Assembly (NCBI RefSeq): GCF_001412595.2
Contig: NZ_CP012640.2
Span: forward strand, 2,294,001-2,358,000
Source: Massilia sp. WG5
GTDB lineage: Bacteria > Pseudomonadota > Gammaproteobacteria > Burkholderiales > Burkholderiaceae_D
Direction: 5' to 3'
DNA: 64,000 nucleotides
Shown piece after piece: positions 46,124-54,982 of this stretch. Below the pieces are notes generated by a model. That model did no database searches, had not been told where the DNA came from, and saw nothing but the letters and a program-made list of their open reading frames with translations. The position numbers and the translations under genes are program-made. The number at the start of each line of letters is the position of its first letter. Position 1 is the stretch's first letter.

Positions 46124-46203
46124 CCGTCGTCCCCGCGCAGGCGGGGGCCCAAGTTCGCTGCACTCCAGGAAGACTTGGGTCCCCGCCTGCGCGGGGACGA
46201 CGG
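46124..46203. repeat. REP-like palindromic element, copy 2
   Basis: A nearly perfect hairpin: 31-base arms beginning CCGTCGTCCCCGCGCAGG on the left and ending GCGGGGACGACGG on the right, with an 18-base loop. It lies between the divergent aceE and folD genes. This 395-base gap otherwise holds only the aceE promoter and a short folD leader. Confidence 0.88.
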
Positions 46204-46339
46204 ATTTACGGCCAACAATATTCTTCACTGCCCAGCCGGACAGCGGCATCTATAAATATGACAATGAACGCCCCATCGCGGCGCGCGATACCGGACGGCG
46301 GCTTATAATTTCGTTTTTGTCCAGAAGCCGAGTCCCGCC

Positions 46340-47248
46340 ATGCCTGCCCAACTGATCGACGGAGTCAAACTTTCCCACCAACTGCGCGCCGACATCGCCC
46401 GCCGCGCCGCCGAACTGACCGCCACGGGCCGCCAGCCGGGCCTGGCCGTGATCATCGTCGGCGACGATCCCGCCAGCCACGTCTACGTGCGCAACAAGGT
46501 CAAGGCCTGCAACGAAGCCGGCTTCCACTCGGTGCTGGAAAAGTACGAGGCCGACTTCAGCGAGCAGGCCCTGCTGGACCGCATCGCCGCCCTGAACGCC
46601 GACCCGGCGATCCACGGCATCCTGGTGCAGATGCCGCTGCCGAAGCACATCGACCCGTCGAAGGTGATCGAAGCGATCGCCACCACCAAGGACGTGGACG
46701 GCTACTCGGTGCTGTCGGCCGGCGAACTGGTCGCCAACCTGCCGGGTTTCCGTCCCTGCACGCCGTATGGCTGCATGAAGCTGATCGAGACCACCGGCGT
46801 CGACCTGCGCGGCAAGCATGCGGTCGTGATCGGCCGTTCGAACACGGTCGGCAAACCAATGGCGCTGCTGCTCTTGCAACAGAACGCCACCGTGACCATA
46901 TGCCATAGCGGCACGCCGGACCTGGGCTACCACACCCGCCAGGCCGACATCGTGGTCGCCGCCGTCGGCCGCCGCAATACCCTGACCGGCGACATGGTCA
47001 AGCCGGGCGCGATCGTGATCGACGTCGGCATCAACCGCGACGACGAAGGCAAGCTGTGCGGCGACGTCGATTTCGCCAGCGTCAGCGAGGTGGCCTCGCA
47101 CATTACGCCGGTCCCGGGCGGCGTCGGGCCGATGACGATTACCATGCTGTTGATGAATACGCTCGAGTCCGCGGAACGCGGGCTTGCCAAGAATCAAGCA
47201 CAGCCTGGCCAGGCCTCGGGGATGGACCCGAAGCCCGGTCTTGCCTGA
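46340..47248 (+). CDS. folD: Bifunctional methylenetetrahydrofolate dehydrogenase / cyclohydrolase
   Basis: A 302-residue FolD, which interconverts methylene-, methenyl- and formyl-tetrahydrofolate for purine and formyl-Met synthesis. Landmarks: substrate site with catalytic Lys in [48 protein letters not shown], the NADP Rossmann [18 protein letters not shown], and the C-terminal [19 protein letters not shown]. The last 20 residues extend past the usual end. It precedes prlC by 28 bases, so the two are likely co-transcribed. Confidence 0.97.
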   Translation: MPAQLIDGVKLSHQLRADIARRAAELTATGRQPGLAVIIVGDDPASHVYVRNKVKACNEAGFHSVLEKYEADFSEQALLDRIAALNADPAIHGILVQMPLPKHIDPSKVIEAIATTKDVDGYSVLSAGELVANLPGFRPCTPYGCMKLIETTGVDLRGKHAVVIGRSNTVGKPMALLLLQQNATVTICHSGTPDLGYHTRQADIVVAAVGRRNTLTGDMVKPGAIVIDVGINRDDEGKLCGDVDFASVSEVASHITPVPGGVGPMTITMLLMNTLESAERGLAKNQAQPGQASGMDPKPGLA

Positions 47249-47276
47249 CCCTTTGCATCAACCAGGAAGGAGCACC

Positions 47277-49361
47277 ATGAGCATTGAAACCAGCAATCCC
47301 CTCCTCGACTTCACGGGCCTGCCCCGCTTCGACCTGATCCGTCCCGAGCACGTGACGCCGGCGATCGAACAGCTGATCGCGGATGCGCGCGGCGTCGTCC
47401 AGCAACTGGAGGCACCAAGCGATAGCGTGAGCTGGGACAATTTCGTGGTGCCCCTCGAGGAATCGACCGAACGCCTGGGACGCGCCTGGGGCGTGGTCAA
47501 TCACCTGAACCACGTGATGGACACGCCCGAGCTGCGCGCCACCTACAACGAGAACCAGCCGAAGGTGACGGAGTTCTGGACCGAGCTGGGCCAGAACGAG
47601 GCGCTGTTCGGCAAGTACAAGCAGCTGCGCGCCAGCCCGGAATTCGTGAACCTGAGCGCGGCGCGCAAGCGCATCGTCGAGAACGCCCTGCGCGACTTCC
47701 GCCTGGGCGGCGCCGAACTGCCCGAGCACCAGAAGCAGCGCTTCGCCGAGATCCAGGAAGAGCAGGCGAAACTGTCGACCCGCTTCTCGGAGAACGTGCT
47801 GGACGCCACCAACGACTTCAAGCTGCTGGTGAGCGACGAAGCCGAGCTGGCCGGCCTGCCGGACGACGCCAAGGCGGCCGCGCGCGCCGCCGCCGAGCGC
47901 GACGGCAAGCAGGGTTGGCAGTTCTCGCTGCACTTCCCGTCCTACTTCCCGCTGCTGCAGTTCGCCGACAACCGGAACCTGCGCGAGCGGATCTACCGCG
48001 CCAACGCCACCAAGGCGTCCGAGATGGGTGCGGTGTTCTCCGAGGTCGAGAAATGGGACAACACCGGCAACATCGCCCAGCTCCTGAAGCTGCGCGACGA
48101 GGAAGCCAAGCTGCTCGACTTCCGCAGCTTCGCCGACGTCTCGCTGGAGCCGAAGATGGCGGAGAGCCCGGAACGCGTGATCGAGTTCCTGGAAGACCTG
48201 GCGCGCCGCGCCCGTCCGTACGCCGAAAAGGACCTGGACGAGCTGCGCGCCTTCGCGAAGGACGAGCTGGGCATCGCCGAGATGCAGGCCTGGGACGTGA
48301 CCTACGCGTCCGAGAAGCTGCGCGAAAAGCGCTACGCCTTCTCGGCCCAGGAAGTGAAGCAGTACTTCCCCGAACCCAAGGTCGTGGCCGGCCTATTCGG
48401 CGTGATCTCGAAGGTGTTCGGCGTGACGATCTCGCTGGACCAGGGTCCGGTCTGGCATCCGGACGTGCGCTTCTACCGCATCGAGCGCGACGGCCAGATG
48501 ATCGGCCAGTTCTACCTCGACCTGTATGCGCGCCAGGGCAAGGGCCAGGGCGCCTGGATGGACGACGCGCGCGGCCGCAGGCTGGCCACGGGCGGCATCG
48601 TGCAGACCCCGATCGCCTACCTGGTCTGCAACTTCACGCCGCCGGCCCAGGTGGACGGCCAGCTGCAGCCCTCGCTGTTCACGCACGACGAAGTGACGAC
48701 CCTGTTCCACGAGTTCGGCCATGGCCTGCACCACATGCTGACCGAGGTCGACGAACTGTCCGTGTCCGGCATCTCGGGCGTGGAATGGGATGCGGTCGAG
48801 CTGCCCTCGCAGTTCATGGAAAACTTCTGCTGGGAGTGGGAGGTCCTGCAGGGCATGACGGCGCACGTGAAGACGGGCGAGCCGCTGCCTCGGGCACTGT
48901 ACGAGAAGATGCTGGCGGCGAAGAATTTCCAATCCGGCATGCAGACCCTGCGCCAGGTCGAGTTCTCGCTGATCGACATGCACCTGCACTACGACTTCGA
49001 CCCGAACAGCCAGAAGACGGTGCAGGACTTGGTCGACGAAGTGCGCAGCAAGTTCTCGGTGCTGATCCCGCCCTCGTTCAACCGCTTCCAGCACAGCTTC
49101 GGCCACATTTTCGCGGGCGGCTATGCGGCGGGCTACTACAGCTACAAGTGGGCGGAAGTGCTGTCGGCCGACGCCTATGCGGCCTTCGAGGAGGCGGTCG
49201 AAGCGGGCGGCGACGCGCTCGACCAGACCGGCAAGCGCTTCCACCGCGAGATCCTGTCGGTGGGCGGCTCGCGTCCGGCGCTCGAATCGTTCAAGGCCTT
49301 CCGCGGCCGCGAACCGCAGATCGACGCGCTGCTGCGCCACAACGGCATGCAGGCGGCCTGA
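47277..49361 (+). CDS. prlC: Oligopeptidase A (M3 family)
   Basis: A 694-residue cytoplasmic zinc metallopeptidase of the thimet oligopeptidase family that degrades short peptides and signal-peptide fragments. The zinc site is TLFHEFGHGLHHML (HExxH) with a further Glu ligand in ISGVEWDAVELPSQFMENFCWE. The long helical N-terminal half (SNPLLDFTGLPRFDLIRPEHV onward) is typical. ATG 47277 has AGGAAGGAG upstream; a frame extension to 47184 lies inside folD and is not used. It is followed 13 bases later by holC. Confidence 0.95.
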   Translation: MSIETSNPLLDFTGLPRFDLIRPEHVTPAIEQLIADARGVVQQLEAPSDSVSWDNFVVPLEESTERLGRAWGVVNHLNHVMDTPELRATYNENQPKVTEFWTELGQNEALFGKYKQLRASPEFVNLSAARKRIVENALRDFRLGGAELPEHQKQRFAEIQEEQAKLSTRFSENVLDATNDFKLLVSDEAELAGLPDDAKAAARAAAERDGKQGWQFSLHFPSYFPLLQFADNRNLRERIYRANATKASEMGAVFSEVEKWDNTGNIAQLLKLRDEEAKLLDFRSFADVSLEPKMAESPERVIEFLEDLARRARPYAEKDLDELRAFAKDELGIAEMQAWDVTYASEKLREKRYAFSAQEVKQYFPEPKVVAGLFGVISKVFGVTISLDQGPVWHPDVRFYRIERDGQMIGQFYLDLYARQGKGQGAWMDDARGRRLATGGIVQTPIAYLVCNFTPPAQVDGQLQPSLFTHDEVTTLFHEFGHGLHHMLTEVDELSVSGISGVEWDAVELPSQFMENFCWEWEVLQGMTAHVKTGEPLPRALYEKMLAAKNFQSGMQTLRQVEFSLIDMHLHYDFDPNSQKTVQDLVDEVRSKFSVLIPPSFNRFQHSFGHIFAGGYAAGYYSYKWAEVLSADAYAAFEEAVEAGGDALDQTGKRFHREILSVGGSRPALESFKAFRGREPQIDALLRHNGMQAA

Positions 49362-49374
49362 GGGATCGAAGTCC

Positions 49375-49800
49375 ATGACCCGGATCGACTTCCATACCAA
49401 CATCCCCGACAAGCTCGGGTATGCCTGCCGGCTGGCGCGCAAGGCCTATGCCGCGCGCGGCAAGGTCGTGCTGCTGGCCGAGACCAGCGACCAGGCCGAC
49501 CAGCTGAACGAGGCGCTATGGACCCTGTCCGGCACCGACTTCATCCCGCACGTGATGGCAGGCGACCCGCTGGCGCCGGAGACGCCGGTGATCGTCACCG
49601 TCGACGAGCGCGCCGCGCTGCCGCACCACGACATGCTGGTCAACCTGACCCGCCGCACGCCCGAAGGCCTCGACCAGTTCGCGCGCGTGTTCGAGATCAT
49701 CTCGACCGACGAGGAGGACGCCGCCGCCGGGCGCGCCCGCTACGTCGCCTACCGCAAGCAGTCCTATCCGCTGACCCACTTCGTGGCAGGCCAGTCATGA
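49375..49800 (+). CDS. holC: DNA polymerase III chi subunit
   Basis: A 141-residue chi subunit, which links the clamp loader (through psi) to single-strand binding protein. It opens with RIDFHTNIPDKLGYACRLARKAY and has VVLLAETSDQADQLNEALWTLSGTDFIPHV and ARVFEIISTDEEDAAAGRARYVAYRKQSYPLTHF, the family pattern. Its stop overlaps the next start in ATGA, so translation is coupled with the DUF2486-like gene. Confidence 0.92.
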   Translation: MTRIDFHTNIPDKLGYACRLARKAYAARGKVVLLAETSDQADQLNEALWTLSGTDFIPHVMAGDPLAPETPVIVTVDERAALPHHDMLVNLTRRTPEGLDQFARVFEIISTDEEDAAAGRARYVAYRKQSYPLTHFVAGQS

Positions 49801-50231
49801 CCGACACCCCCTCCTTCGACGAAATCCCGGTGCTGACCGAAGTCGTGGTCGAGCCGGCGGCGCCGGCCGCTGCCGAAGCGGCGCCGCCGGCTGCCGACGC
49901 CGACGCCGACGCCGAAGCCGGGGCCGAGGCGGTTCCGGTACTCGAGGTGGCGGCCGCCCCCGCGCCCGCGTCGGCGCAGTCCGGCGCTCCCGACGACGAG
50001 GCCTGGCGCGCCCTCGAGGAGCGCCTGGTGACGCGCGTGCTGGACCGCCTGCAGCCGCGCATCGACGTGGTGCTGGAAGACCAGGTGCGCGACCAGATGG
50101 CGATCGTGCTCGACCACGTCGCCGAGCGCCTCGGCCTCGAGCTGCGCGCCGCGCTGCAGCAGTCGATCGAGCACGTCGTCGCGCGCGCCGTGCAGCAGGA
50201 ACTGGCACACCTGGTCGCGCGCCAGGGCTGA
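49797..50231 (+). CDS. DUF2486-like protein, downstream partner of holC
   Basis: A 144-residue protein. The first half is a long disordered Ala/Pro/Glu stretch (about residues 15-65), with repeats of ADADADAEAGAEA type; the second half is helical (ALEERLVTRVLDRLQPRIDVVLEDQVRDQMAIVLDHVAERLGLELRAALQQSIEHVVARAVQQELAHLVARQ). By position after holC and this layout it fits the DUF2486 family of Burkholderiales. Coupled by ATGA overlap to holC. Function unknown; a psi-like role would be speculation. Confidence 0.75.
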   Translation: MTDTPSFDEIPVLTEVVVEPAAPAAAEAAPPAADADADAEAGAEAVPVLEVAAAPAPASAQSGAPDDEAWRALEERLVTRVLDRLQPRIDVVLEDQVRDQMAIVLDHVAERLGLELRAALQQSIEHVVARAVQQELAHLVARQG

Positions 50232-50364
50232 GCGTTCCGGGGCTTTTCCGCCCCCTTGGCGGGCATCCATGCACCTCCGCTGGGCGAGCTTCGGGAAAGC
50301 TTTGCCAACGCCGGAATTTGATGTACCTTTGCCTGGCGTAATTACTACTCCCAGGAGAAGAGAC

Positions 50365-51507
50365 ATGCAGGCCACCATCAAATTCGCCCTCATCCCGGCC
50401 GCCATCGCGCTGGCCTTCGCCGGTTCCGCCTGCGCCCAGCAAGTCGTCAAGCTCGGCCACGTCGCGCCGATCTCGGGTCCCAGCGCCCACCTCGGCAAGG
50501 ACAACGAGAATGCCGCGCGCATGGCGGTGGACGAACTCAACGCCAAGGGCTTCGCCATCAACGGCCAGAAGGTCACGCTGCAGCTGGTCTCGGAAGACGA
50601 CGGCGCCGATCCCAAGCAGGGCACGGCGGTCGCCCAAAAGCTGGTCGACGCCAGGGTGAACGGCGTGATCGGCCACCTGAATTCGGGCACCACCGTGCCG
50701 GCCTCGAAGATCTACAACGATGCCGGCATCGTGCAGATCTCGCCGGCCACCACCGCCCCCGCCTACACCCGCCAGCACTTCCCGGGCGCGTTCCGGGTGG
50801 TGGCCAGCGACGCCAAGCTGGGCGGCACCCTGGCCAGGTATGCGGCCGGCACGCTGAAAGTGAAGAACATCGCCGTCATCGACGACCGCACCACCTACGG
50901 CCAGGGCGTGGCGGACGAATTCGTGAAGGGCGCCAAGGCCGCCGGCATGCGCGTCCTGGGCCGCGAATTCACCAGCGACAAGGCGACCGACTACACCGCC
51001 ATCCTCACCTCGATCAAGGCCAAGAAGCCGGACCTGATCTTCTTCGGCGGGATGGACTCGGTGGCCGGTCCCATGCTCAAGCAGATGAAGGCGCTCGGCA
51101 TCCAGGCCACCTTCATGGGCGGCGACGGCATGTGCACGGAAGCGCTGGGCCGGCTGGCCGGCGACGGCCTGGTCGACGGCAAGGTGATCTGTGCCGAAGC
51201 GGGCGGCGTCAAGGGAGCGCAGGAAAAGACGATGGACGACTTCCGCGCCCGCTACAAGAAGAAGTTCAACCAGGACGTGCAGCTGTACGCGCCCTATGTG
51301 TACGACTCGGTGATGGTGATGACGACCGCGATGCAGAACGCGAAGTCGGCCGATCCCGCGAAATACCTGCCGGCGCTGAAGGCGATCAAGTACGAAGGCG
51401 TGACCGGCACCATCCAGTTCGACCAGAACGGCGACATCAAGGATGGCGCGCTGACCCTGTACACCTACAAGGGCGGCAAGCGCAGCAAGATCGACGTGGT
51501 CCGGTAA
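50365..51507 (+). CDS. Branched-chain amino acid ABC transporter substrate-binding protein
   Basis: A 380-residue periplasmic binding protein of the LIV-BP type (Peripla_BP_6). The signal peptide is MQATIKFALIPAAIALAFAGSACAQ. Lobe landmarks are VVKLGHVAPISGPSAHLGKDNENAARMAVDELNAKG, VNGVIGHLNSGTTVPASKIYNDAGIVQISPATTAP and IAVIDDRTTYGQGVADEFVKGA. It would capture Leu/Ile/Val or related amino acids. No permease or ATPase gene is adjacent, so it is an orphan binding protein here. ATG 50365 has AGGAGAAG upstream. A strong terminator follows. Confidence 0.94.
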   Translation: MQATIKFALIPAAIALAFAGSACAQQVVKLGHVAPISGPSAHLGKDNENAARMAVDELNAKGFAINGQKVTLQLVSEDDGADPKQGTAVAQKLVDARVNGVIGHLNSGTTVPASKIYNDAGIVQISPATTAPAYTRQHFPGAFRVVASDAKLGGTLARYAAGTLKVKNIAVIDDRTTYGQGVADEFVKGAKAAGMRVLGREFTSDKATDYTAILTSIKAKKPDLIFFGGMDSVAGPMLKQMKALGIQATFMGGDGMCTEALGRLAGDGLVDGKVICAEAGGVKGAQEKTMDDFRARYKKKFNQDVQLYAPYVYDSVMVMTTAMQNAKSADPAKYLPALKAIKYEGVTGTIQFDQNGDIKDGALTLYTYKGGKRSKIDVVR

Positions 51508-51508
51508 A

Positions 51509-51550
51509 CAAACCCCAGGGCGGCGTTGCATCGTCTCGCCCTGGGGTTTG
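51509..51550 (+). terminator. Intrinsic terminator after binding-protein gene, with repeat-like loop
   Basis: Arms CAAACCCCAGGGCG (51509-51522) and CGCCCTGGGGTTTG (51537-51550) pair fully with a 14-base loop. Part of the arm and loop, GGCGTTGCATCGTCTCGCC at 51522-51540, matches 18 of 19 bases of the complement of 31403-31421. Confidence 0.85.
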
Positions 51551-51571
51551 TTTGCCGATCAGCCAGGCATG

Positions 51572-51603
51572 AAAAAAGCGCCCTGTCGACAGGGCGCTTT
51601 TTC
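51572..51603. terminator. Bidirectional terminator between convergent genes
   Basis: A near-perfect palindrome: GCGCCCTG and CAGGGCGC around TCGA, with A run before and T run after. It can end the minus-strand cytochrome c transcript and any read-through of the binding-protein gene. Confidence 0.9.
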
Positions 51604-51623
51604 ATGAGGGCTGCGTGCGCGGC

Positions 51624-51932
51624 TTATTTCTGCGACAGCACCCACTTGACCAGGGTGCGGGCTTCGGCCTCGCTGACCTGCGGGTTGGCCGGCATCGGCA
51701 CCGGCCCCCAGACGCCCGAGCCGCCTTTCATGACCTTCTGGACCAGTTTGTCTTCAGCACCTTTCTGGCCCGCGTATTTGGCGGCGACATCCTTGTACGC
51801 CGGACCGACCAGCTTGGTGCCGATGGCGTGGCACGCCATGCAGTTCTTGGCTTTGGCCAGGTCAGCCTGCGCGAAAGCGCTGGTCGACACCAGGGCGGAA
51901 ACCGCCATCAACATCATCAGGGACCGTTTCAT
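51624..51932 (-). CDS. Cytochrome c, class I (c551/c552 type)
   Basis: A 102-residue periplasmic cytochrome. Signal peptide MKRSLMMLMAVSALVSTSAFA. One haem site KNCMACHAIG (CxxCH), with Met as the second axial ligand in VWGPVPMPANPQV, followed by a C-terminal helix SEAEARTLVKWVLSQK. It resembles the small electron carriers of Pseudomonas cytochrome c551 type. ATG 51932 is chosen as start because the signal peptide begins there. Single gene. Confidence 0.95.
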   Translation of the reverse strand: MKRSLMMLMAVSALVSTSAFAQADLAKAKNCMACHAIGTKLVGPAYKDVAAKYAGQKGAEDKLVQKVMKGGSGVWGPVPMPANPQVSEAEARTLVKWVLSQK

Positions 51933-52106
51933 TCCGTACTCTCTCCAAAGTGAAATACTGCACAAATTCTATCCTGTTTCCCTTGCATCGGCAGTATCGA
52001 TACAGTCCGTAACGGCTGATACACATTTCGGTTGACCAAATGGCAGGATTTCGTTTCCGCAAAGCACTATTATTGTAAGATGGCGCCAGAAAGTAAAGGA
52101 CTCATC

Positions 52107-52331
52107 ATGCCCCTCATCCTCCTGCTGCTTGCCCTCGTCGCCCTGCGCTTCTTCGAAGTCTGGAAATTCGCCCAGCTGTCCTGGTGGTGGATCGTCGCCC
52201 TGGCGGTGCTGGCCTTCATCTGGTTCGAATTCATCGAAAAGATGCTCGGCCTCGACAAGAAAAAAGCCCACAAGGTCGACGACGCCCGCCGCAAGGAGCG
52301 GGTCAAGCAGGCTTTCGACAAACGTAAATAA
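52107..52331 (+). CDS. Small Trp-rich membrane protein (TIGR04438-like)
   Basis: A 74-residue protein with two hydrophobic segments (PLILLLLALVALRFFEVW and SWWWIVALAVLAFIWFEFI) and a basic tail (KKKAHKVDDARRKERVKQAFDKRK). It matches the small Trp-rich protein family widespread in betaproteobacteria, of unknown function. An upstream extension to 52032 has no start signals. A long inverted repeat follows directly. Confidence 0.85.
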   Translation: MPLILLLLALVALRFFEVWKFAQLSWWWIVALAVLAFIWFEFIEKMLGLDKKKAHKVDDARRKERVKQAFDKRK

Positions 52332-52336
52332 ACCTC

Positions 52337-52410
52337 AAACCGGGGTCAGACTCCGATTTTTGGCAATTTCTTTGGTCCAGTTGCCAAAATCGGGAGTCTG
52401 ACCCCGGTTT
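52337..52410. repeat. Long near-perfect inverted repeat (MITE/REP-like)
   Basis: Two 30-base arms, beginning AAACCGGGGTCAGACTCC at 52337 and ending GAGTCTGACCCCGGTTT at 52410, pair at 28 positions around a 14-base spacer. It lies between the small Trp-rich gene and the LysR gene. It can fold as a terminator-like hairpin, but the T run is absent. It looks like a dispersed palindromic element. Confidence 0.85.
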
Positions 52411-52478
52411 GTCTTGGCTCAAGGCTGTGATACATTCCGCGAATAGATCAGTCCAAAATCGCGGGAAATGCATATCAC

Positions 52479-53372
52479 ATGAATCTGGAACTGCGCCAGC
52501 TGCGCTACTTCGTCACCGTCGCCGAGGAGCTGCATTTCGGCCGGGCGGCGGCGCGGCTGCATATGACCCAGCCGCCGCTGTCGCAGGCGATCGCGGCGCT
52601 GGAAGAGCTGCTGGGCGCGCCGTTGTTCGTGCGCAACCGGCGCACCGTCGAGCTGGCCCCGGCCGGCAGCGCCCTGCTGCCCGAAGCGCGGCGCCTGCTG
52701 CTCGAAGCCGACGCGCTGCCGGAACTGGCGCGCCGCGCCGCCGCCGGCGAAGCGGGACGGCTGTCGCTGGCCTTCGTCACCTCGTGCGACTACAGCGTGC
52801 TGCCGCCCTTCCTGCGGCGCTACAGCGAGCGCTACCCGGACGTCCACCTGAACCTGCTGGAAGCGACTTCCGACGTGCAGGCCGACGAGCTGCTGCGCGG
52901 CCGCGTCGACGCCGGCCTCCTGATCCCGCCGCTGCCCGACAAGGCCCAGGGCGAACTCGATTACATGAAGCTGCTGGAAGAGCCGCTGATCCTGTGCGCC
53001 CCGGCCGGACTGCCGGCGCTGTCCGCCCAGGCGCCCGTGCGCCTGCAGGACCTCCCCCGCCTGCCCCTGATCATCTTCCCGCGCGAGATCTCGCCGGCCC
53101 TGCACGACGCCATCCTGTCCTGCTTCCGCGCGGCCGGCATCACCCCCGCCATCGGCCAGCAGGCGATCCAGATGCAGACCATCGTCAGCCTGGTATCCAG
53201 CGGCATGGGCTTGGCACTTGTGCCACAATCCGTGTCTAACCTGATGCGGCCAGGCGTAGAATACCGTGCCCTCGCGGACCCGACCCCGCTGGTCGAGACC
53301 GGCATCGCCTGGCGCCGCGACAACGCGTCGCCCGTGCTGAAGGGTTTTCTGGAACTATTGAGGAATCACTGA
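52479..53372 (+). CDS. LysR family transcriptional regulator
   Basis: A 297-residue regulator. N-terminal winged HTH: NLELRQLRYFVTVAEELHFGRAAARLHMTQPPLSQAIAALEELLGAPLFVRNRRTVEL. The C-terminal substrate-binding domain is of the BenM/CatM-like class (LSLAFVTSCDYSVLPPFLRRYSERYPDVHLNLLE onward). Its target is not clear; no divergent gene is present, the upstream neighbour reads the same way, and lgt follows only two bases after the stop, an unusual pair that makes lgt expression depend partly on this gene. Confidence 0.93.
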   Translation: MNLELRQLRYFVTVAEELHFGRAAARLHMTQPPLSQAIAALEELLGAPLFVRNRRTVELAPAGSALLPEARRLLLEADALPELARRAAAGEAGRLSLAFVTSCDYSVLPPFLRRYSERYPDVHLNLLEATSDVQADELLRGRVDAGLLIPPLPDKAQGELDYMKLLEEPLILCAPAGLPALSAQAPVRLQDLPRLPLIIFPREISPALHDAILSCFRAAGITPAIGQQAIQMQTIVSLVSSGMGLALVPQSVSNLMRPGVEYRALADPTPLVETGIAWRRDNASPVLKGFLELLRNH

Positions 53373-53374
53373 CT

Positions 53375-54190
53375 ATGCTCGTCCATCCGAACCCGGATCC
53401 CGTCGCCTTCCACATCGGTCCCCTGGCCATCCACTGGTACGGGATCATGTATGTGCTGGCCTTCGCCCTCTTCATCATCCTCGGCCGCGTGCGCATCAGG
53501 ACCCAGCCGCACGTCCAGGCCCAGGGCTGGACCAGGGAAGACCTGGACGACATGCTGTTCTACGGGATGCTCGGGGTGGTGATCGGCGGCCGCCTGGGCG
53601 AGGTGCTGTTCTACCAGCCGGCCCACTACTTCGCGCACCCGATCGAGATCTTCAAGACCTGGGAAGGCGGCATGTCCTACCACGGGGGCTTCATCGGCGT
53701 GCTGCTGGCGATGGCGCTGTGGGCCAGGAAGCGCAAGCGCAACCTGCTCGACGTCTACGACTTCATCGCGCCGATGGTCCCGATCGGCTATGCCTGCGGC
53801 CGCCTCGGCAACTTCATCAACCACGAGCTGCCGGGCCGCCTGGCCGATCCTTCCCTGCCCTGGGCCATGAAGTGGCCGGGCATCGAAGACCACCTGGTCC
53901 ACCCCTCGCCGCTGTACCAGATGCTGGTCGACGGCATCCTGGTGTTCGTCATCATGTGGATCTTCGCCCGCAAACCGCGTCCGCGGCTGGCGGTCGGCGC
54001 CCTCTACACCCTGCTGTACGGCTGCGCGCGCTTCTTTACCGAGTACTTCCGCGTGCCGGACTGGGAGACCCACGTGATGGGCCTGCCGATCACCTCCGGC
54101 CAGGTGCTGTCGCTGCCGATGATCGTGGCCGGCCTGCTGATGCTGGGATGGGCGTACTCGGGCAACGGCAAGCGCGCCGTGCACGCCTGA
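53375..54190 (+). CDS. lgt: Prolipoprotein diacylglyceryl transferase
   Basis: A 271-residue inner-membrane enzyme with about seven helices that adds diacylglycerol to the lipobox Cys of prolipoproteins. Signature pieces are GVVIGGRLGEVLFYQPAHYFAHPIEIFKTWEGGMSYHGGFIGV, the Lgt motif RLGNFINHELPGR, and HPSPLYQ. It serves lipoproteins such as the NodT channel and the 61867 lipoprotein in this window. The start lies two bases after the LysR stop. Confidence 0.97.
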   Translation: MLVHPNPDPVAFHIGPLAIHWYGIMYVLAFALFIILGRVRIRTQPHVQAQGWTREDLDDMLFYGMLGVVIGGRLGEVLFYQPAHYFAHPIEIFKTWEGGMSYHGGFIGVLLAMALWARKRKRNLLDVYDFIAPMVPIGYACGRLGNFINHELPGRLADPSLPWAMKWPGIEDHLVHPSPLYQMLVDGILVFVIMWIFARKPRPRLAVGALYTLLYGCARFFTEYFRVPDWETHVMGLPITSGQVLSLPMIVAGLLMLGWAYSGNGKRAVHA

Positions 54191-54241
54191 AACGTTAAGT
54201 ACAGCACTGCAAGGGGATGGCGATGCACGTATCGTCATCCC

Positions 54242-54451
54242 ATGAGCAAAGCCTTTTCGCCCAAAAAGCTGTATGCGATGCAGCGCATGTCGATCGCCTT
54301 GCGGCGGGCCGCCGCCGCGCGTCCCTTCGGCGCGGCCACCGACCAGGCCTTGCGCTGGGCCGCGGCCTGGGGCATGTGCGCCGGCATCCGCACGCCGCAT
54401 CCTCACACGCGCCTGCGCCTGCGGCGCTGCACCCTGATCGGCGCTAACTGA
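54242..54451 (+). CDS. Small basic hypothetical protein
   Basis: A 69-residue Arg- and Ala-rich protein (SKAFSPKKLYAMQRMSIALRRAAAARPFGAATDQALRWAAAWG) with no known family. It has no strong ribosome-binding site, and its last 8 bases overlap the convergent EVE gene. The composition of high-GC DNA can give such frames by chance, so support is modest. Confidence 0.4.
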   Translation: MSKAFSPKKLYAMQRMSIALRRAAAARPFGAATDQALRWAAAWGMCAGIRTPHPHTRLRLRRCTLIGAN

Positions 54452-54923
54452 AAAGCGCCGGGTTCACGCCCGCCAGCTGGAGGATCGCCTGCCACTGTCC
54501 CGGCGTCACCGGCGACACCGACAGCCGGCTGCCCTTCTGCAGCAGCACCATGTCCTCGAGTTCCGGCACGCCGCGCAATTCCGTCAGCGGCAGGTAGCGT
54601 CCCTGCGCCACCGCCTGCACGTCAACCGAGATCCAGCGCGGCGTCTCCCGCGTCGCCTTCGGATCGTGGTAAGGGCTGGCGGGATCGAACTGCGATGCAT
54701 CCGCATACGCCGTGCTGGCGACCCGCGCGATGCCCGCCACGCCCGGCACCGCGCAGCTGGAGTGATAGAACAGGATGCCGTCCCCCAGCTGCATCTGGTC
54801 GCGCATGAAATTGCGGGCCTGGTAGTTGCGCACCCCGAACCACGCCACCGTCTTGTCAGGGGCCTGCAGGACGTCGTCGAAACTGACTTCATCGGGCTCG
54901 GACTTCATCAACCAGTAGCGCAT
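54444..54923 (-). CDS. EVE domain protein (PUA-like fold)
   Basis: A 159-residue single EVE domain protein of the thymocyte-nuclear-protein type. Key pieces are YWLMKSEPDEVSFDDV, WFGVRNYQARNFMRDQMQLGDGILFYHSSC, GIARVASTAYADASQFD and RWISVDVQAV. EVE domains bind modified bases in DNA or RNA; some act in restriction-related functions. No restriction genes are nearby. The start at 54923 matches the family N-terminus; the longer frame to 55028 runs into the 6S RNA gene and is not used. Confidence 0.93.
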   Translation of the reverse strand: MRYWLMKSEPDEVSFDDVLQAPDKTVAWFGVRNYQARNFMRDQMQLGDGILFYHSSCAVPGVAGIARVASTAYADASQFDPASPYHDPKATRETPRWISVDVQAVAQGRYLPLTELRGVPELEDMVLLQKGSRLSVSPVTPGQWQAILQLAGVNPALFS

Positions 54924-54982
54924 GCGATCTCCAAATGAAAAGCGGCTGCGCACTCTCGTGTCGCAACCGCTCGGAATTAATG

